From: Agrobacterium pusense
GTDB lineage: Bacteria; Pseudomonadota; Alphaproteobacteria; Rhizobiales; Rhizobiaceae
NCBI RefSeq assembly: GCF_900102105.1
Contig: NZ_FNBB01000001.1
Location: 124,001 to 188,000, forward strand
Length of the DNA: 64,000 nucleotides
Reading direction: 5' to 3'
The translations under genes and the position numbers were made by a program. Below the pieces are notes generated by a model. It saw only the letters and a program-made list of their open reading frames with translations, did not search any database and was not told where the DNA came from. Below, piece after piece: positions 16,148 to 25,812 of the stretch (positions within the stretch are counted from its first letter, which is position 1; every line of letters starts with the position of its first letter).

Positions 16148-18496
16148 TCAAAACTCCGTCCAGTCGTCACCCTTCACGGCCAGTGCCGCATTGCCGCGTG
16201 CAGCGATCGGGCGGGCTTTCGGGGCGGAGGTGACCGGCGCAGGGGCCGGGCTTGCAGCGCGCTGCATCTGCCGCGCCGTCTCCCGCAGGGCCGAGGTCTG
16301 GTGGCCGAGCTGGAACTGCGCCAGCAACGCCTGGAGGTTGGCGCATTCCTGTGCGAGCCCCGCACCGGCCGCATTCATTTCCTCGACCATAGCGGCATTC
16401 TGCTGCGTGGCCTGATCCATGTGGTTGACGGCGGTGTTGACCTCGGAAAGGCCGGCCGACTGTTCCTGCGCCGCCGTGGCGATGGCGTCCATGTGGCTGT
16501 TGACGGAGAGCACCAGCTGCTCGATCTCGGAAAGCCCGACGCCGGTATCGGCCACCAGCTTCACGCCTTCGCCCACCGCAACGGCTGACGTATTGATGAG
16601 CTGCTTGATTTCCTTGGCCGCATTGGCCGAGCGCTGCGCCAGTTCGCGCACCTCCTGTGCAACGACGGCAAAGCCCTTGCCGGCATCGCCCGCCCTCGCC
16701 GCTTCAACGCCGGCATTCAGCGCCAGAAGGTTGGTCTGGAAGGCGATCTCATCGATCACGCCGATGATCTGACCGATCTGACGCGAGGAATGTTCGATGC
16801 GTTCCATGGCGGCAACGGCATCGCGCACCACCTTGCCGGAAAGATCGGCCTTCGTCCGCGCTTCCCGTACCGTGTCGCGCGCTTCGCCGGCGCGTTTGGA
16901 CGTGGCGGACACGTTGGCGGTGATCTCTTCCAGCGCGGCGGCTGTCTCTTCCAGGGAGGCGGCCTGCTGTTCGGTGCGGCGGGAAAGATCGTCGGATGCC
17001 GACGACACCTCGTGTGCGCCGCCATTCACCGTCTGCACGGACTGGCCGACGCTGGTCAGCGCTTCGCGAAGCTGGTGCACGGAGCTGTTGAAATCGTGCC
17101 GTAGCGCCTCGAATTGCGGCGCGAATGGCGTGGCGATCTCGCAGAGCATATCGCCCGAGGCGAGGCGGCGCAGGCCGCCTGCCAGCGAACCCGTCGCCTG
17201 GTTGAGCCGTGCTTCGGCTTCGGCCTCGGCACGCTGCTGCAGCTCGATGCGGTCGCGTTCGGCCTGTTCCCGGTTTGCGACGGCATCCGCCTCCAGCTGC
17301 CGATTGCGGATGGCGGCCTCACGGAAAACTTCCACGGCCCGGGCCATCTCGCCGATCTCGTCACCGCGTTTTGCGCCAGCGATATCGATTGCTAGATTGC
17401 CGCCCGACAGTGCCATCATGGCATTGGTCAGCCGGCTGATCGGCCGGGTGACGCGGCCGACGATGACGGCGAGCGAGACAATGCAGAGGGCAAGCGTGAC
17501 CACGAAGACCGCGAGAAAGATCACCGCATCGGTGAAGGCTTCCTGTTTCGCCTTCTCGGCGTTGGCATCCAGCACGTCCATGGCGGCAGAAGCGATCTTG
17601 GCAATCGTGCCGAGATTTTCCGTGACGGTGGTGCGCCAGCTATCCATGGTAAAGGACGGCGTGCGGCCATTGTTCAGGTCTTCGATGAGCTTGGTTCGCT
17701 GGGCGTTGAAATCGCCCTTGAAATAAGTCTTGTCCGCAGTGGCGTAGATGTCCTTGAGCGATTGCGGCGCCGATTCATGCGCCACGAGATCGCCCGTTGC
17801 TTTCCACGCGAAAGCCGCGCCGGCATCGAAGGCGCCGAGCTGCTGCATTTCCTGGGCGGTAAGAGGACGGTTCTGCGCCACAGCAGCGTTGAGGACAACG
17901 GTGGCGCTGCCACCAAGCGCGCGGGCGGACCAGCCGTAGGATCGCAGCTGGATGAGGCCTGTCTGGCCCTGATCCAGCGAACGGACGGCGCCTTCCAACG
18001 CAGTCGAGCCGGCTTCGAGAGACGCAAGGAAATCGGCGCCCAGCGTCATCACGGTCTTGTCGAGGCCGTTTTCGCGCCGATCAAGCGGCTGGGAAATATT
18101 GGCGTCCACCTTCTTTCGCAGGTCGACGAACTGTGCGTAGACATCGCTCACGCGCTTGAGCGGCCCCTGGAGCTTCGCATCTGCAATCGACGGAGACTGC
18201 GCGATAAAGGCCGTCATGGCGGCATCCACCTTCTGACGCGCCGCCTGCACGCTGGCGACGCTGCCCGCGGATTTCGAAGGATCGACAGTGAGCGCGGTGG
18301 CGCTGTCGCCGCGCTCACTGCGGAAATTCAGAAGCGCGTTGAAGAGAAGCTTGTCGAGCGCGACAAGCTGCGCAACCTCAGAAAAGGCGCTGGCACGATT
18401 GACCGAGCGCCAGGCTTCGTTGCCGACCAAACCGGCAAGTGCAAGGCTGATGGTGAGAAAAAAACCAACAAGTACATTTCGAATGCTGAAAGACAT
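16148..18496 (-). CDS. Methyl-accepting chemotaxis protein
   Basis: Transmembrane chemoreceptor of 782 residues. TM1 is near 7-27 and TM2 near 320-345, enclosing a periplasmic sensor of about 290 residues whose [18 protein letters not shown] segment resembles NIT-type sensors. HAMP sequences ([16 protein letters not shown]) follow TM2. The signalling tip is [21 protein letters not shown], and methylation helices contain [10 protein letters not shown]. The C-terminus DDWTEF resembles the tail pentapeptide that tethers CheR/CheB. No che genes adjoin it. The ligand is unknown. Confidence 0.9.
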   Translation of the reverse strand: MSFSIRNVLVGFFLTISLALAGLVGNEAWRSVNRASAFSEVAQLVALDKLLFNALLNFRSERGDSATALTVDPSKSAGSVASVQAARQKVDAAMTAFIAQSPSIADAKLQGPLKRVSDVYAQFVDLRKKVDANISQPLDRRENGLDKTVMTLGADFLASLEAGSTALEGAVRSLDQGQTGLIQLRSYGWSARALGGSATVVLNAAVAQNRPLTAQEMQQLGAFDAGAAFAWKATGDLVAHESAPQSLKDIYATADKTYFKGDFNAQRTKLIEDLNNGRTPSFTMDSWRTTVTENLGTIAKIASAAMDVLDANAEKAKQEAFTDAVIFLAVFVVTLALCIVSLAVIVGRVTRPISRLTNAMMALSGGNLAIDIAGAKRGDEIGEMARAVEVFREAAIRNRQLEADAVANREQAERDRIELQQRAEAEAEARLNQATGSLAGGLRRLASGDMLCEIATPFAPQFEALRHDFNSSVHQLREALTSVGQSVQTVNGGAHEVSSASDDLSRRTEQQAASLEETAAALEEITANVSATSKRAGEARDTVREARTKADLSGKVVRDAVAAMERIEHSSRQIGQIIGVIDEIAFQTNLLALNAGVEAARAGDAGKGFAVVAQEVRELAQRSANAAKEIKQLINTSAVAVGEGVKLVADTGVGLSEIEQLVLSVNSHMDAIATAAQEQSAGLSEVNTAVNHMDQATQQNAAMVEEMNAAGAGLAQECANLQALLAQFQLGHQTSALRETARQMQRAASPAPAPVTSAPKARPIAARGNAALAVKGDDWTEF

Positions 18497-18599
18497 CTGG
18501 CGGCCCCCGCTGCCCGGAAGTGAAGATGTCGCAAGCTACAATTCTGTTTTCTAAAATTGGATTAAATTACCCCCTGTTTTCAGGGTTTTTTTGCATCGC

Positions 18600-18640
18600 A
18601 AAAAATGGCCATGACCGAACGAATGTTTGTCATGGCCGTT
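18600..18640 (-). terminator. Rho-independent terminator for the aminotransferase
   Basis: On the minus strand GGCCATGAC and GTCATGGCC form a 9-bp stem with a 13-base loop, followed by ATTTTTT. It lies 22 bases after the aminotransferase stop and before the chemoreceptor gene. Confidence 0.8.
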
Positions 18641-18661
18641 TCACGCGAATAGATGCAGAAT

Positions 18662-19543
18662 TCAGACGTCTGCGCCGAGACGTGCCCATTCCATGTAAAG
18701 ATCAAGCGCCTTGCGGGCGACCGGGCCGGCCTGCAGCTCACGGTCGTCGAGCTTCACGACAGGCGAAACCTTGGAATAGTTGCCGGAGCAGAAGATTTCG
18801 TCGGCCTCACGGAAATCCTCAACCGAAAGCGTCGCTTCCCGCACGTCAAAACCGGCCTGGCGCAGAAGACCGATCACGCGTGAACGGGTGATGCCGGCAA
18901 GGAAGGTACGGTTCGGGACCGGCGTGAGAACGACGCCGTCCTTGACCATGAAGATGTTGGCCGAGGCGGATTCTGCGACATTGCCGTTCATGTCCCGCAT
19001 CAGGGCGTTGTCGAAACCGCGTGAGCGCGCTTCCAGAATCGCGCGGCCGCTATTCGGATAAAGGCTGCCTGCCTTCGCGTCCGTCATCGCCGTTTCCGGC
19101 GAGGGGCGGCGCAGCGGCGAGACGGTGAGCGTCAGCGGCTTGCCGGCGTCCATCGGCGCCTCGAAAAGGCAGAGCGCAAACCGGGTGGAACTGGCATCCG
19201 GTGCAACGACGCTGCCGGGCATGCCGTGTTCGGCCCAGTACATCGGCTTGATATAGATCGCCATCTTGCCATCAAATTTCTTGACGCCCTCGAGCGCCAG
19301 GGCCTCGATTTCCTCGGCGGTCATGGTCGGCTTCATGCCCATGTTGACGGCAGAGCGATTGACGCGCTGGCAGTGCAGATCAAGATCAGGCGCGACGCCA
19401 TCGAACCAGCGTGCACCATCGAATACCGTAGAGGCCAGCCACATGGCATGCGAGGTTGGCCCGATGAGCGGCGGATTGCCAGGCAGCCATTGACCGTCAA
19501 CATAGGTCCAGGTGGTTGATCGGGGTGCGGTATCGACGCTCAT
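18662..19543 (-). CDS. ilvE: Branched-chain amino acid aminotransferase (class IV)
   Basis: PLP-dependent aminotransferase of fold type IV, 293 residues. The catalytic lysine is in TDAKAGSLYPNSGRAILEA (about 160), and the cofactor phosphate region is NVAESASANIFMVKDGVVLTP (about 195) and FLAGITRSRVIGL (about 215). It should transfer amino groups between Leu/Ile/Val and 2-oxoglutarate; D-amino-acid aminotransferases share the fold, so specificity is inferred. The ATG at 19543 (MSVDTAPRS) is used because the upstream extension lacks family similarity. Confidence 0.82.
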   Translation of the reverse strand: MSVDTAPRSTTWTYVDGQWLPGNPPLIGPTSHAMWLASTVFDGARWFDGVAPDLDLHCQRVNRSAVNMGMKPTMTAEEIEALALEGVKKFDGKMAIYIKPMYWAEHGMPGSVVAPDASSTRFALCLFEAPMDAGKPLTLTVSPLRRPSPETAMTDAKAGSLYPNSGRAILEARSRGFDNALMRDMNGNVAESASANIFMVKDGVVLTPVPNRTFLAGITRSRVIGLLRQAGFDVREATLSVEDFREADEIFCSGNYSKVSPVVKLDDRELQAGPVARKALDLYMEWARLGADV

Positions 19544-19881
19544 GATGGTCTCCTGTCTCGAGCGTTTCCGTTCGGTAAAAAACGCTCCGTCTTTTTGTTC
19601 TGATGCATTGCCGGATGAGGAACGCTGTGCGCGCGCAACCTGGCATGTGCGGGAAATCGGCCGGAGTGAATGCCTCTCCCTCAATGAGGTCAAGTTTTAA
19701 TTGCCGCGATTTCTGATTTTGATGGAAAATAACAAAGCAGCGGCCCCGGCAGGATGTTTTATGAGGCGAAACAAAAGGTTGGTGAATAGATTCATCACAA
19801 TAATTCATCGATTGAATGATGGCGGGGCGATTTCGCCCATGCGATGCTGACGATCTGACGGCAGTCCGCAGGAGAAAAATC

Positions 19882-20652
19882 ATGGCATGGTCCGCACAGC
19901 AATATCTGAAATTCGAAGACGAGCGGACGCGCCCGGCGCGGGATCTCCTGGCCCAGGTGCCGCTGGAGCGGGTGCTGAACGGCTATGACCTCGGTTGCGG
20001 TCCCGGCAATTCCACCGAGCTTCTGACCGACCGTTACGGCGTCAATGTCATCACCGGTATTGATAGCGATGATGATATGCTGGCGAAGGCAGCAGACCGG
20101 CTGCCGACCACCCGCTTCGGCAAGGCCGACCTCGCGCATTGGAAACCGGCGCAGAAGGCGGACCTGCTTTACGCCAATGCCGTTTTCCAGTGGGTGCCGG
20201 ATCATCTCGCCATTCTTTCGCAACTGATGGACCAGCTGGAAAGCGGCGGCGTTCTGGCCGTGCAGATGCCTGACAATCTGCAGGAGCCGACGCATATCGC
20301 GATGCATGAGACAGGTGACGAAGGCCCATGGAAGCAGACTTTCTCCGATGGCCGGTTGCGGCGCAAACCCCTGCCCGCACCTTCGGATTATTTCAACGCG
20401 CTTTCACCGAAATCCGTGCGGGTGGATGTGTGGCACACGATCTATAATCACCCGATGAAAGATGCGGATAGCATTGTCGAATGGGTGAAAGGCACGGGGC
20501 TGCGCCCCTATCTCGCCGCCGCCGGCGAGGAGAACCGCGAAGCCTTTCTCGCCGACTATACGCGGCGTATCAGGGAGGCCTATCCGCCGATGGCGGATGG
20601 CCGGTTGCTTCTGCGGTTTCCCCGCCTTTTTGTCGTGGCGGTCAAGACGTAG
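19882..20652 (+). CDS. tam: Trans-aconitate 2-methyltransferase
   Basis: SAM-dependent methyltransferase of 256 residues that methylates trans-aconitate, which forms spontaneously from cis-aconitate and inhibits the TCA cycle. The start [23 protein letters not shown] is characteristic of Tam. SAM motif I is [11 protein letters not shown] (35-45), the Asp of GIDSDDDML follows, and [10 protein letters not shown] is motif post-II. The ATG at 19882 has AGGAG upstream. It is monocistronic. Confidence 0.92.
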   Translation: MAWSAQQYLKFEDERTRPARDLLAQVPLERVLNGYDLGCGPGNSTELLTDRYGVNVITGIDSDDDMLAKAADRLPTTRFGKADLAHWKPAQKADLLYANAVFQWVPDHLAILSQLMDQLESGGVLAVQMPDNLQEPTHIAMHETGDEGPWKQTFSDGRLRRKPLPAPSDYFNALSPKSVRVDVWHTIYNHPMKDADSIVEWVKGTGLRPYLAAAGEENREAFLADYTRRIREAYPPMADGRLLLRFPRLFVVAVKT

Positions 20653-20701
20653 GGCATCAGATGCGACGTGCGATTGTCACACGCGGACGCCTCCCCACCG
20701 C

Positions 20702-20819
20702 CCTCATTCCTGTGCCTGTCCCAGGAATCCAGCCAGCCCAAGTCCTTGGGCTGGCAGGGCTCTCCCCGCCGCGCAGACGCGCGTCGACTGGATCCCTGTG
20801 ACAAGCACAGGGATGAGGA
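20702..20819 (-). repeat. Class A palindromic element (copy 3)
   Basis: Inverse orientation to the copies at 7294 and 15984. Inner stem AGCCCAAGTCCTTGGGCT, middle stem near GCGCAGACGCGC, outer arms ATTCCTG/CAGGAAT and ATCCCTGTG/CACAGGGAT. It lies between the convergent tam and VOC genes. Confidence 0.8.
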
Positions 20820-20902
20820 GAGTGCGGAGCAGGAGCGTGCGGAATACCGCGTGCGTGGACGAGGATGGCTTTGTTTGACCAACCCGGCCAAGCCGCTTGT
20901 CA

Positions 20903-21271
20903 TCAGCTCGCGAAGGCATAGACCCGGAGGCGATGGCTGTCCGGGTCGGCGGCCGTGAAGGTATAACCGAACTCCATTTTCGCTGGCTGCTGCAGCATGG
21001 CGACGCCTCTTTCCTTCCAGCTCGCGAAAGTTTCTTCCACCTGAAGGTCGTTTTCGACGCGGAAGGCGAGTTCGACGCCGCCGCCCGTAACGGATGCCTT
21101 CGGTTCCACCGTGTGCCGCGACCAGAGGCCGAGCTTCATGCCGTTGGCAAGGACGAAGAGGGAAAATGTCGGGGAGGCTTCGACGGGATCAACGCCCAGC
21201 AGGGCCTTGTAGAACTCGGTGCTGGCCGGCGGATTATCGACGTAAAGAATGGTGAAATCGGGGTGGGTCAT
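20903..21271 (-). CDS. VOC-family (glyoxalase/bleomycin-resistance-like) protein
   Basis: A 122-residue single-domain protein of the vicinal oxygen chelate fold. FTILYVDNPPASTEFYKALLGVDPVEASPTFS is a typical VOC N-terminus, and GYTFTAADPDSHRLRVYAF is the last strand with the family DPDGHRL-like end. Members include glyoxalases, dioxygenases and antibiotic-binding proteins; no function is assigned. It lies 48 bases after a WYL regulator gene on the same strand and should be controlled by it. Confidence 0.8.
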   Translation of the reverse strand: MTHPDFTILYVDNPPASTEFYKALLGVDPVEASPTFSLFVLANGMKLGLWSRHTVEPKASVTGGGVELAFRVENDLQVEETFASWKERGVAMLQQPAKMEFGYTFTAADPDSHRLRVYAFAS

Positions 21272-21312
21272 GGTTGTTCTCCTGTGTTGCGGATGAACGG
21301 TTTCTAGACCCC

Positions 21313-21336
21313 GATGCTGTCAGTTTTTGTCAGCAT
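21313..21336. promoter_or_regulatory. Dyad upstream of the VOC gene
   Basis: Outer inverted repeat ATGCTG...CAGCAT (11-base gap) encloses two TGTCAG direct repeats four bases apart. It overlaps the stop codon of the WYL regulator gene and lies about 42 bases before the VOC gene. It shares the TGTCAG core with the site at 11367. Confidence 0.55.
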
Positions 21337-22027
21337 GTTGCCGCCGCCGCTGTTTTTCCCGTTCGCGCCATTCTTTCAGCAGCACCTGGCGGCGGCGCGG
21401 ATAACGGCCGTCGAGGGGACGAGAGCTTTCGATGCGGTCAGCCCGGAAACTGCGGTAGTCCTGCCGTGTCTCGCACCAGCCCAGCACCACCCGCACCAGA
21501 TCGAAAAAAGCGAGTGCGAAAGGCCAGATAACCCGCTCCGTCACGTCTCCCTTTTCGTCGCGATAGGTGATGACGACCCTGCTTTCCCTGCGAATCGTAT
21601 CGCGAATGGCCGCCAGATCGACATGGATGGCCGCAAGCCCCTGCCCCGGACCGACAAGCAGGGTGGAATGATCGAGTTCCTCCCGCAGGGCTTCGGGCAG
21701 AACGGCGCCGATCTTGACGAGTGCGGCGCGCGCAGCCTCCGCCAGTCCGGCATCGGCGCGGCCCGCCACCCAGCGCGAGCCGAGCACCAGCGCCTCGATT
21801 TCGTGCTGGGAAAACATCAACGGCGGCAGCAGGAAACCGGGACGCAGCACATAACCCACGCCCGCTTCGCCCTCGATATCGGCGCCCTGCGCCTGAAGCG
21901 TTGCTATATCACGGTAGAGCGTGCGCAGGCTGACGCCGGTCTTCGCGGCAAGGGCTGCACCACTCACTGGCATGCGGTGGGAACGAAGAATCTGCAACAG
22001 ATCAAGAAGCCGTTGTGAACGTGACAC
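21320..22027 (-). CDS. YafY-type HTH/WYL transcriptional regulator
   Basis: A 235-residue WYL regulator, paralogous to the one at 11419. The HTH (SRSQRLLDLLQILRSHRMPVSGAALAAKTGVSLRTLYRDIATL) is followed by VGYVLRPGFLLPPLMFS and a WYL core (VITYRDEKGDVTERVIWPFALAFF, VLGWCETRQDYRSFRADRI). The start is GTG at 22027 with AAGGAA upstream; a nearby ATG is out of frame. It lies upstream of the VOC gene, the probable target. Confidence 0.84.
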   Translation of the reverse strand: MSRSQRLLDLLQILRSHRMPVSGAALAAKTGVSLRTLYRDIATLQAQGADIEGEAGVGYVLRPGFLLPPLMFSQHEIEALVLGSRWVAGRADAGLAEAARAALVKIGAVLPEALREELDHSTLLVGPGQGLAAIHVDLAAIRDTIRRESRVVITYRDEKGDVTERVIWPFALAFFDLVRVVLGWCETRQDYRSFRADRIESSRPLDGRYPRRRQVLLKEWREREKQRRRQHADKN

Positions 22028-22214
22028 GCGACATTTCCTTCCACCCCGCACGGTCGGATCATCTATTGACGATGCCCGCGATAGACGCGTAGCGCTGCCA
22101 GCCGCCGTGCGCAACCACGCAAAAAAGGGTGGACAAGGCCGCGTAGCCAGCATGTAGATAGGGTCGGGCATTTTCACGCGCCCCCACCCGCCACAGGCAT
22201 TTCGAGTTTCCACC

Positions 22215-23138
22215 ATGATCGTTCGTCCAAAACCGAGCCTGCTGCAGCTTTTCCTCATCGTGCGCGGCTCCATCATCGTCCGCATCTTTCCGCAGGTGCT
22301 TGCGGTTTTCCTGCTGTCGACGCTGGTGGTCTGGGCGCACAAGGATCGCCCGGATCTGGTGCCGGCGCTAAATGGAGCGCCGTTCTCGCTGCTCGGCATC
22401 GCGCTTTCCGTATTCCTCGGTTTTCGTGCCAATGCCTGTTACGACCGCTGGTGGGAAGCCCGCAAGCAGTGGGGCGCGCTGATTACCGTGGCCCGCACGC
22501 TCTCGCGTCAGACCGTGATGCTGGAAGGCCGGCAGGATGTGGCCGATCCCGTCACCCGCAGACGGATCACCGATCTTGTCATCGCCTTCTGTCACGCGCT
22601 GGTCTCACATCTGCGTCCGGCGAATGCGACGGTCACCACCGACCTCATTCCGGAGGACCTTTCGCTGACCTATGCCCGCAGCCGCAACAGGCCGGACATG
22701 CTGCTGCGGGAAATCTCCGGCGCCATCGTCTCCGCTCATGGCAAAGGCCAGATCAGCGATATACAGTTGCAGATGCTGGATGCGACCGTGCAGCAGATGG
22801 GCGCCGCACAGGCTTCGTGCGAGCGCATTCGCCACACGCCGGTTCCTTTCGGTTATTCGCTGCTGCTGCACCGGACCGCGCATCTTTTCTGCCTTCTCCT
22901 GCCGTTCGGTTTCACCGATCTGCTCGGCTGGGCGACGCCTTTCACGAGTACGTTGATCGCCTATACGTTTTTCGGCCTCGATGCGCTGTCCGACGAGCTG
23001 GAGGACCCCTTCGGCACCGGCCTCAACGCGCTGCCGATCAATGCCCTTGCCACCACAATCGAGATCAATCTGCGCGAGGCGATCGGCGATACCGACCTGC
23101 CGGCCGATCCGCGTCCGGTGGATTACGTGCTGATGTGA
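22215..23138 (+). CDS. Bestrophin-family channel protein
   Basis: Membrane protein of 307 residues in the bestrophin (UPF0187/YneE) family, whose bacterial members form pentameric ion channels. The signature RANACYDRWWEARKQWGALI is near 74-92, and EDPFGTGLNALPINALATTIEINL near the C-terminus is also characteristic. Membrane segments lie near 20-42, 56-72, 215-235 and 240-258. The gene is followed, 112 bases later, by an aldo/keto reductase gene; a functional link is unclear. Confidence 0.86.
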   Translation: MIVRPKPSLLQLFLIVRGSIIVRIFPQVLAVFLLSTLVVWAHKDRPDLVPALNGAPFSLLGIALSVFLGFRANACYDRWWEARKQWGALITVARTLSRQTVMLEGRQDVADPVTRRRITDLVIAFCHALVSHLRPANATVTTDLIPEDLSLTYARSRNRPDMLLREISGAIVSAHGKGQISDIQLQMLDATVQQMGAAQASCERIRHTPVPFGYSLLLHRTAHLFCLLLPFGFTDLLGWATPFTSTLIAYTFFGLDALSDELEDPFGTGLNALPINALATTIEINLREAIGDTDLPADPRPVDYVLM

Positions 23139-23250
23139 CTGGCGTCGCCGGGTTGAAACCGATCGTGCGGATACCAGTTAATGAAAGACAGCTTCCCTGC
23201 CCCCCGGCGTCCCGCGCCGGCCATGTTTCAGCAAACAGGAGAGACATCCC

Positions 23251-24078
23251 ATGTATGACGTCAGCGCAAATGGCGCGAACATTCCCGCCCTCGGTTTCGG
23301 CACCTTCCGCATTCCGGAAGACGATGTCAGGCGCATTCTGCCGGAGGCGCTGAAGCTCGGTTTCCGCCATGTCGATACCGCGCAGATCTACAAAAACGAA
23401 GGGGCCGTGGGCGAAGTCATCGCCAAGTCGGGCATTTCCCGGCACGATATATTCCTGACCACCAAGGTCTGGGTAGACCGCTATCGCCACGACGATTTTC
23501 TCGCTTCCGTTGATGAGAGTCTTGCAAAGCTGAAGACCGACTATGTTGACCTTTTGCTGCTGCACTGGCCAAAGAGCGATGTGCCGCTTGCCGAGCGCAT
23601 GGGCGCGCTGAACGCGGTGCGCAAGGCCGGAAAGGCGCGCAATATCGGCATTTCCAACTTTAACGTGGCGCTGACCGAAGAGGCGGTGAAACTGTCCGAC
23701 ACGCCGCTTGCCACCAACCAGATCGAATATCACCCCTATCTCGACCAGACGAAGGTGATTGCGGCTGCGCGCAAGCACGGCATGTCGGTGACAGCCTATT
23801 ACCTGATGGCCGACGGCAAGGTGCCGAACGACCCTGTTCTGAAGGATATCGGCGCGAGGCATGGCAAAACCGCCGCGCAGGTAACCCTTCGCTGGGCGGT
23901 ACAACAGCCGGATATCGTGGCGCTTTCCAAGACGGCGACGGAAAGCCGCCTCAAGGAAAATTTCGATATTTTCGATTTTGCGCTCTCGGAAGAAGAAATG
24001 CTGGCAATCCATGCGCTGGCAAAGCCAAATGGCCGCATTGTCAGCCCCGGCCACCTCGCGCCCGACTGGGACAACTGA
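23251..24078 (+). CDS. Aldo/keto reductase, 2,5-diketogluconate-reductase-like
   Basis: NADPH-dependent carbonyl reductase of 275 residues with the AKR barrel. Signature motifs are FGTFRIPEDDVRR, GFRHVDTAQIYKNEGAVG (Asp, Tyr of the tetrad), the Lys-bearing FLTTKVW, LLLLHWP, GISNFNV and the cofactor-phosphate region around IVALSKTATESRLKENF. The layout fits DkgA/DkgB enzymes that act on methylglyoxal and sugar-derived carbonyls. No partner genes are adjacent. Confidence 0.88.
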   Translation: MYDVSANGANIPALGFGTFRIPEDDVRRILPEALKLGFRHVDTAQIYKNEGAVGEVIAKSGISRHDIFLTTKVWVDRYRHDDFLASVDESLAKLKTDYVDLLLLHWPKSDVPLAERMGALNAVRKAGKARNIGISNFNVALTEEAVKLSDTPLATNQIEYHPYLDQTKVIAAARKHGMSVTAYYLMADGKVPNDPVLKDIGARHGKTAAQVTLRWAVQQPDIVALSKTATESRLKENFDIFDFALSEEEMLAIHALAKPNGRIVSPGHLAPDWDN

Positions 24079-24103
24079 GGCGACGGGGCCTTGCGGTCCC
24101 GTC

Positions 24104-24715
24104 TTATCGCTCGGTCAAGGCCAGCTTTGCCCCCAGCGCCACGAATGCGGCGGCGAAGCTGCGTCTCAGCCAGGCGAGGACCGCCGGGCGTGACACCACC
24201 TGCCGCCGGACCGAGGCGGCAAAACAGCCGTAAAGCGCAAAGACCAGAAACGTCATGGCCATGAAGATCAGCCCGAGATCGACCATGCGCCATGTCGGCA
24301 AAGCCTCATCCGGCGCGATGAACTGCGGCAGGAAGGCAAAAAAGAAGATCGACAGTTTCGGGTTCAGCAGATTGATGAGGATCGCCTCACCGATGACGCG
24401 GGCGGCTTTTTGCGGCTGCCTCGTCTCATCGATCTTCAGCGCGCCATTCTCCCGCAGCGTGTTCCACGCCATGTAGAGCAGATAGGCGACACCGAGATAT
24501 TTGACGACGCCGAAGGCGAGCGCGCTGGTGTGCAGGATGGCGGCAAGACCGGTGATGGCGGCGAGCAGATGCGGCACGATGCCGAGCGTGCAGCCGAAAG
24601 CCGCAATGACGCTCGCCCGCGCCCCCTGCGAAAGGCCGGCCGCCAGCGTGTAGACCACGCCGGTGCCCGGAGAGGCGGCGACGATGAAGGATGTGATGAG
24701 GAATTCAGGTGTCAT
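24104..24715 (-). CDS. LysE-family exporter
   Basis: A 203-residue inner-membrane exporter of the LysE/RhtB family with six predicted helices; SPGTGVVYTLAAGLSQGARASVIAAFGCTLG (about 15-45) is the conserved N-terminal motif and NLLNPKLSIFFFAFLPQF (about 115-132) the second. The ATG at 24715 is used; the upstream extension runs into a palindromic element. An AraC regulator lies just upstream on the same strand, a common pairing with LysE genes. Confidence 0.86.
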   Translation of the reverse strand: MTPEFLITSFIVAASPGTGVVYTLAAGLSQGARASVIAAFGCTLGIVPHLLAAITGLAAILHTSALAFGVVKYLGVAYLLYMAWNTLRENGALKIDETRQPQKAARVIGEAILINLLNPKLSIFFFAFLPQFIAPDEALPTWRMVDLGLIFMAMTFLVFALYGCFAASVRRQVVSRPAVLAWLRRSFAAAFVALGAKLALTER

Positions 24716-24803
24716 GGTGGGTCTGTCCTGTGGGTGGAGGACAGGAGCATGAGGGTGCGTGGGATCGTTGTCTTGGATGAAATTGCAGGGCCAAATCCGC
24801 ACA

Positions 24804-24919
24804 CCGTCACCCCGGCCCCCGAGCCGGGGTCCAGCGTGGTCAAGTCCTTGACCACGAAAGACTTCTTTCACGGCGCAGACGCGCCATGGCTGGATGCCGG
24901 ATCTAGTCCGGCATGACGG
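24804..24919 (-). repeat. Class A palindromic element (copy 4)
   Basis: Inner stem GTGGTCAAGTCCTTGACCAC, middle stem GGCGCAGACGCGCC, outer hairpins CCCCGG/CCGGGG and GCCGGATCTAGTCCGGC. Its last bases (24903-24919) are also the 3' end of the AraC gene, so it is partly coding. Confidence 0.83.
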
Positions 24920-25754
24920 AAGAGAGCGACGATCCGCCGCCCGTCGCCGCCCGGTAAACCGCCGGCGTCACCCCGAACTGGCGCACGAAAACCCGGTTCA
25001 GATGGCTCTGGTCGGCAAAACCGGCAAGGAAGGCAACCTCGGCCGGCGGCTTACCTCCGGCCAGCGCGTGCCGGGCCAGATGGACGCGCCGCTGGAGAAG
25101 ATAGCTGTGCGGCGTCAGGCCGGTTGCTTTTGCGAAGGCGCGCAGGAAACGGAATTGGCTCATGCCGGCTTCCGCGGCCAGATCGGCAAGGCGGAACGGG
25201 TGGGCAGGGTCGTCATCGATGCTGCTTTTCGCGCGCCTGATGGTGTCGGGCGAGGTCACCACGGGCGGTTTAGCCGCCGTCTCCATCGCAGCCGCCAGAA
25301 GCATCAGCAAGGTCTCGTCGCTGTGCAGGGTTTCGCCCGGTCGTTCCTTCGCAGTGACGGCGGAAAAGACAGCGTTGAACCGCTCCGCCAGAGGCCTTGC
25401 ATCAACAGGATAGGCGAATTCGAAAAAGCCGCGATCCTTCTCACAGACATCGGCAATGACATCGCGCACGATATCGATGTCGAGATAGAGCATCCGCCAG
25501 GCGCGGCCGCCCTCCCCGAGCGGGATACCGTCATGTATCTCGCCGGGATTGACGGTGATGACCTGACCGGAGGCCGCTTCCACCATGCCACGGCCGGAAA
25601 GCGATTTCTGTGCGCCGCGTTCGATGACGCCGATACCGAATTGATCATGCATATGGCGTGGAAAAGAACGATCGCTATCCGCCACTACGGCGACGACACC
25701 GGGCATGCTGGTTTTCGGCATCAGGAACCGGCCTTGGGCCATGAAAGCGCGCAC
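24903..25754 (-). CDS. AraC-family transcriptional regulator
   Basis: A 283-residue regulator with an N-terminal cupin-like sensor (FPRHMHDQFGIGVIERGAQKS, NPGEIHDGIP) and a C-terminal double HTH (about 175-275) with FRFLRAFAKATGLTPHSYLLQRRV and EVAFLAGFADQSHLNRVFVRQFGVTPAVYR. It probably activates the downstream LysE exporter. The last six codons (SSVMPD) come from the class A element. Inner starts at codons 5 and 12 are possible. Confidence 0.85.
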   Translation of the reverse strand: MRAFMAQGRFLMPKTSMPGVVAVVADSDRSFPRHMHDQFGIGVIERGAQKSLSGRGMVEAASGQVITVNPGEIHDGIPLGEGGRAWRMLYLDIDIVRDVIADVCEKDRGFFEFAYPVDARPLAERFNAVFSAVTAKERPGETLHSDETLLMLLAAAMETAAKPPVVTSPDTIRRAKSSIDDDPAHPFRLADLAAEAGMSQFRFLRAFAKATGLTPHSYLLQRRVHLARHALAGGKPPAEVAFLAGFADQSHLNRVFVRQFGVTPAVYRAATGGGSSLSSVMPD

Positions 25755-25812
25755 TCCTCAGATAGGAGCGCGACGCTATCACAGGATGTCCCCATGCGAC
25801 AGACGTTGCCGC

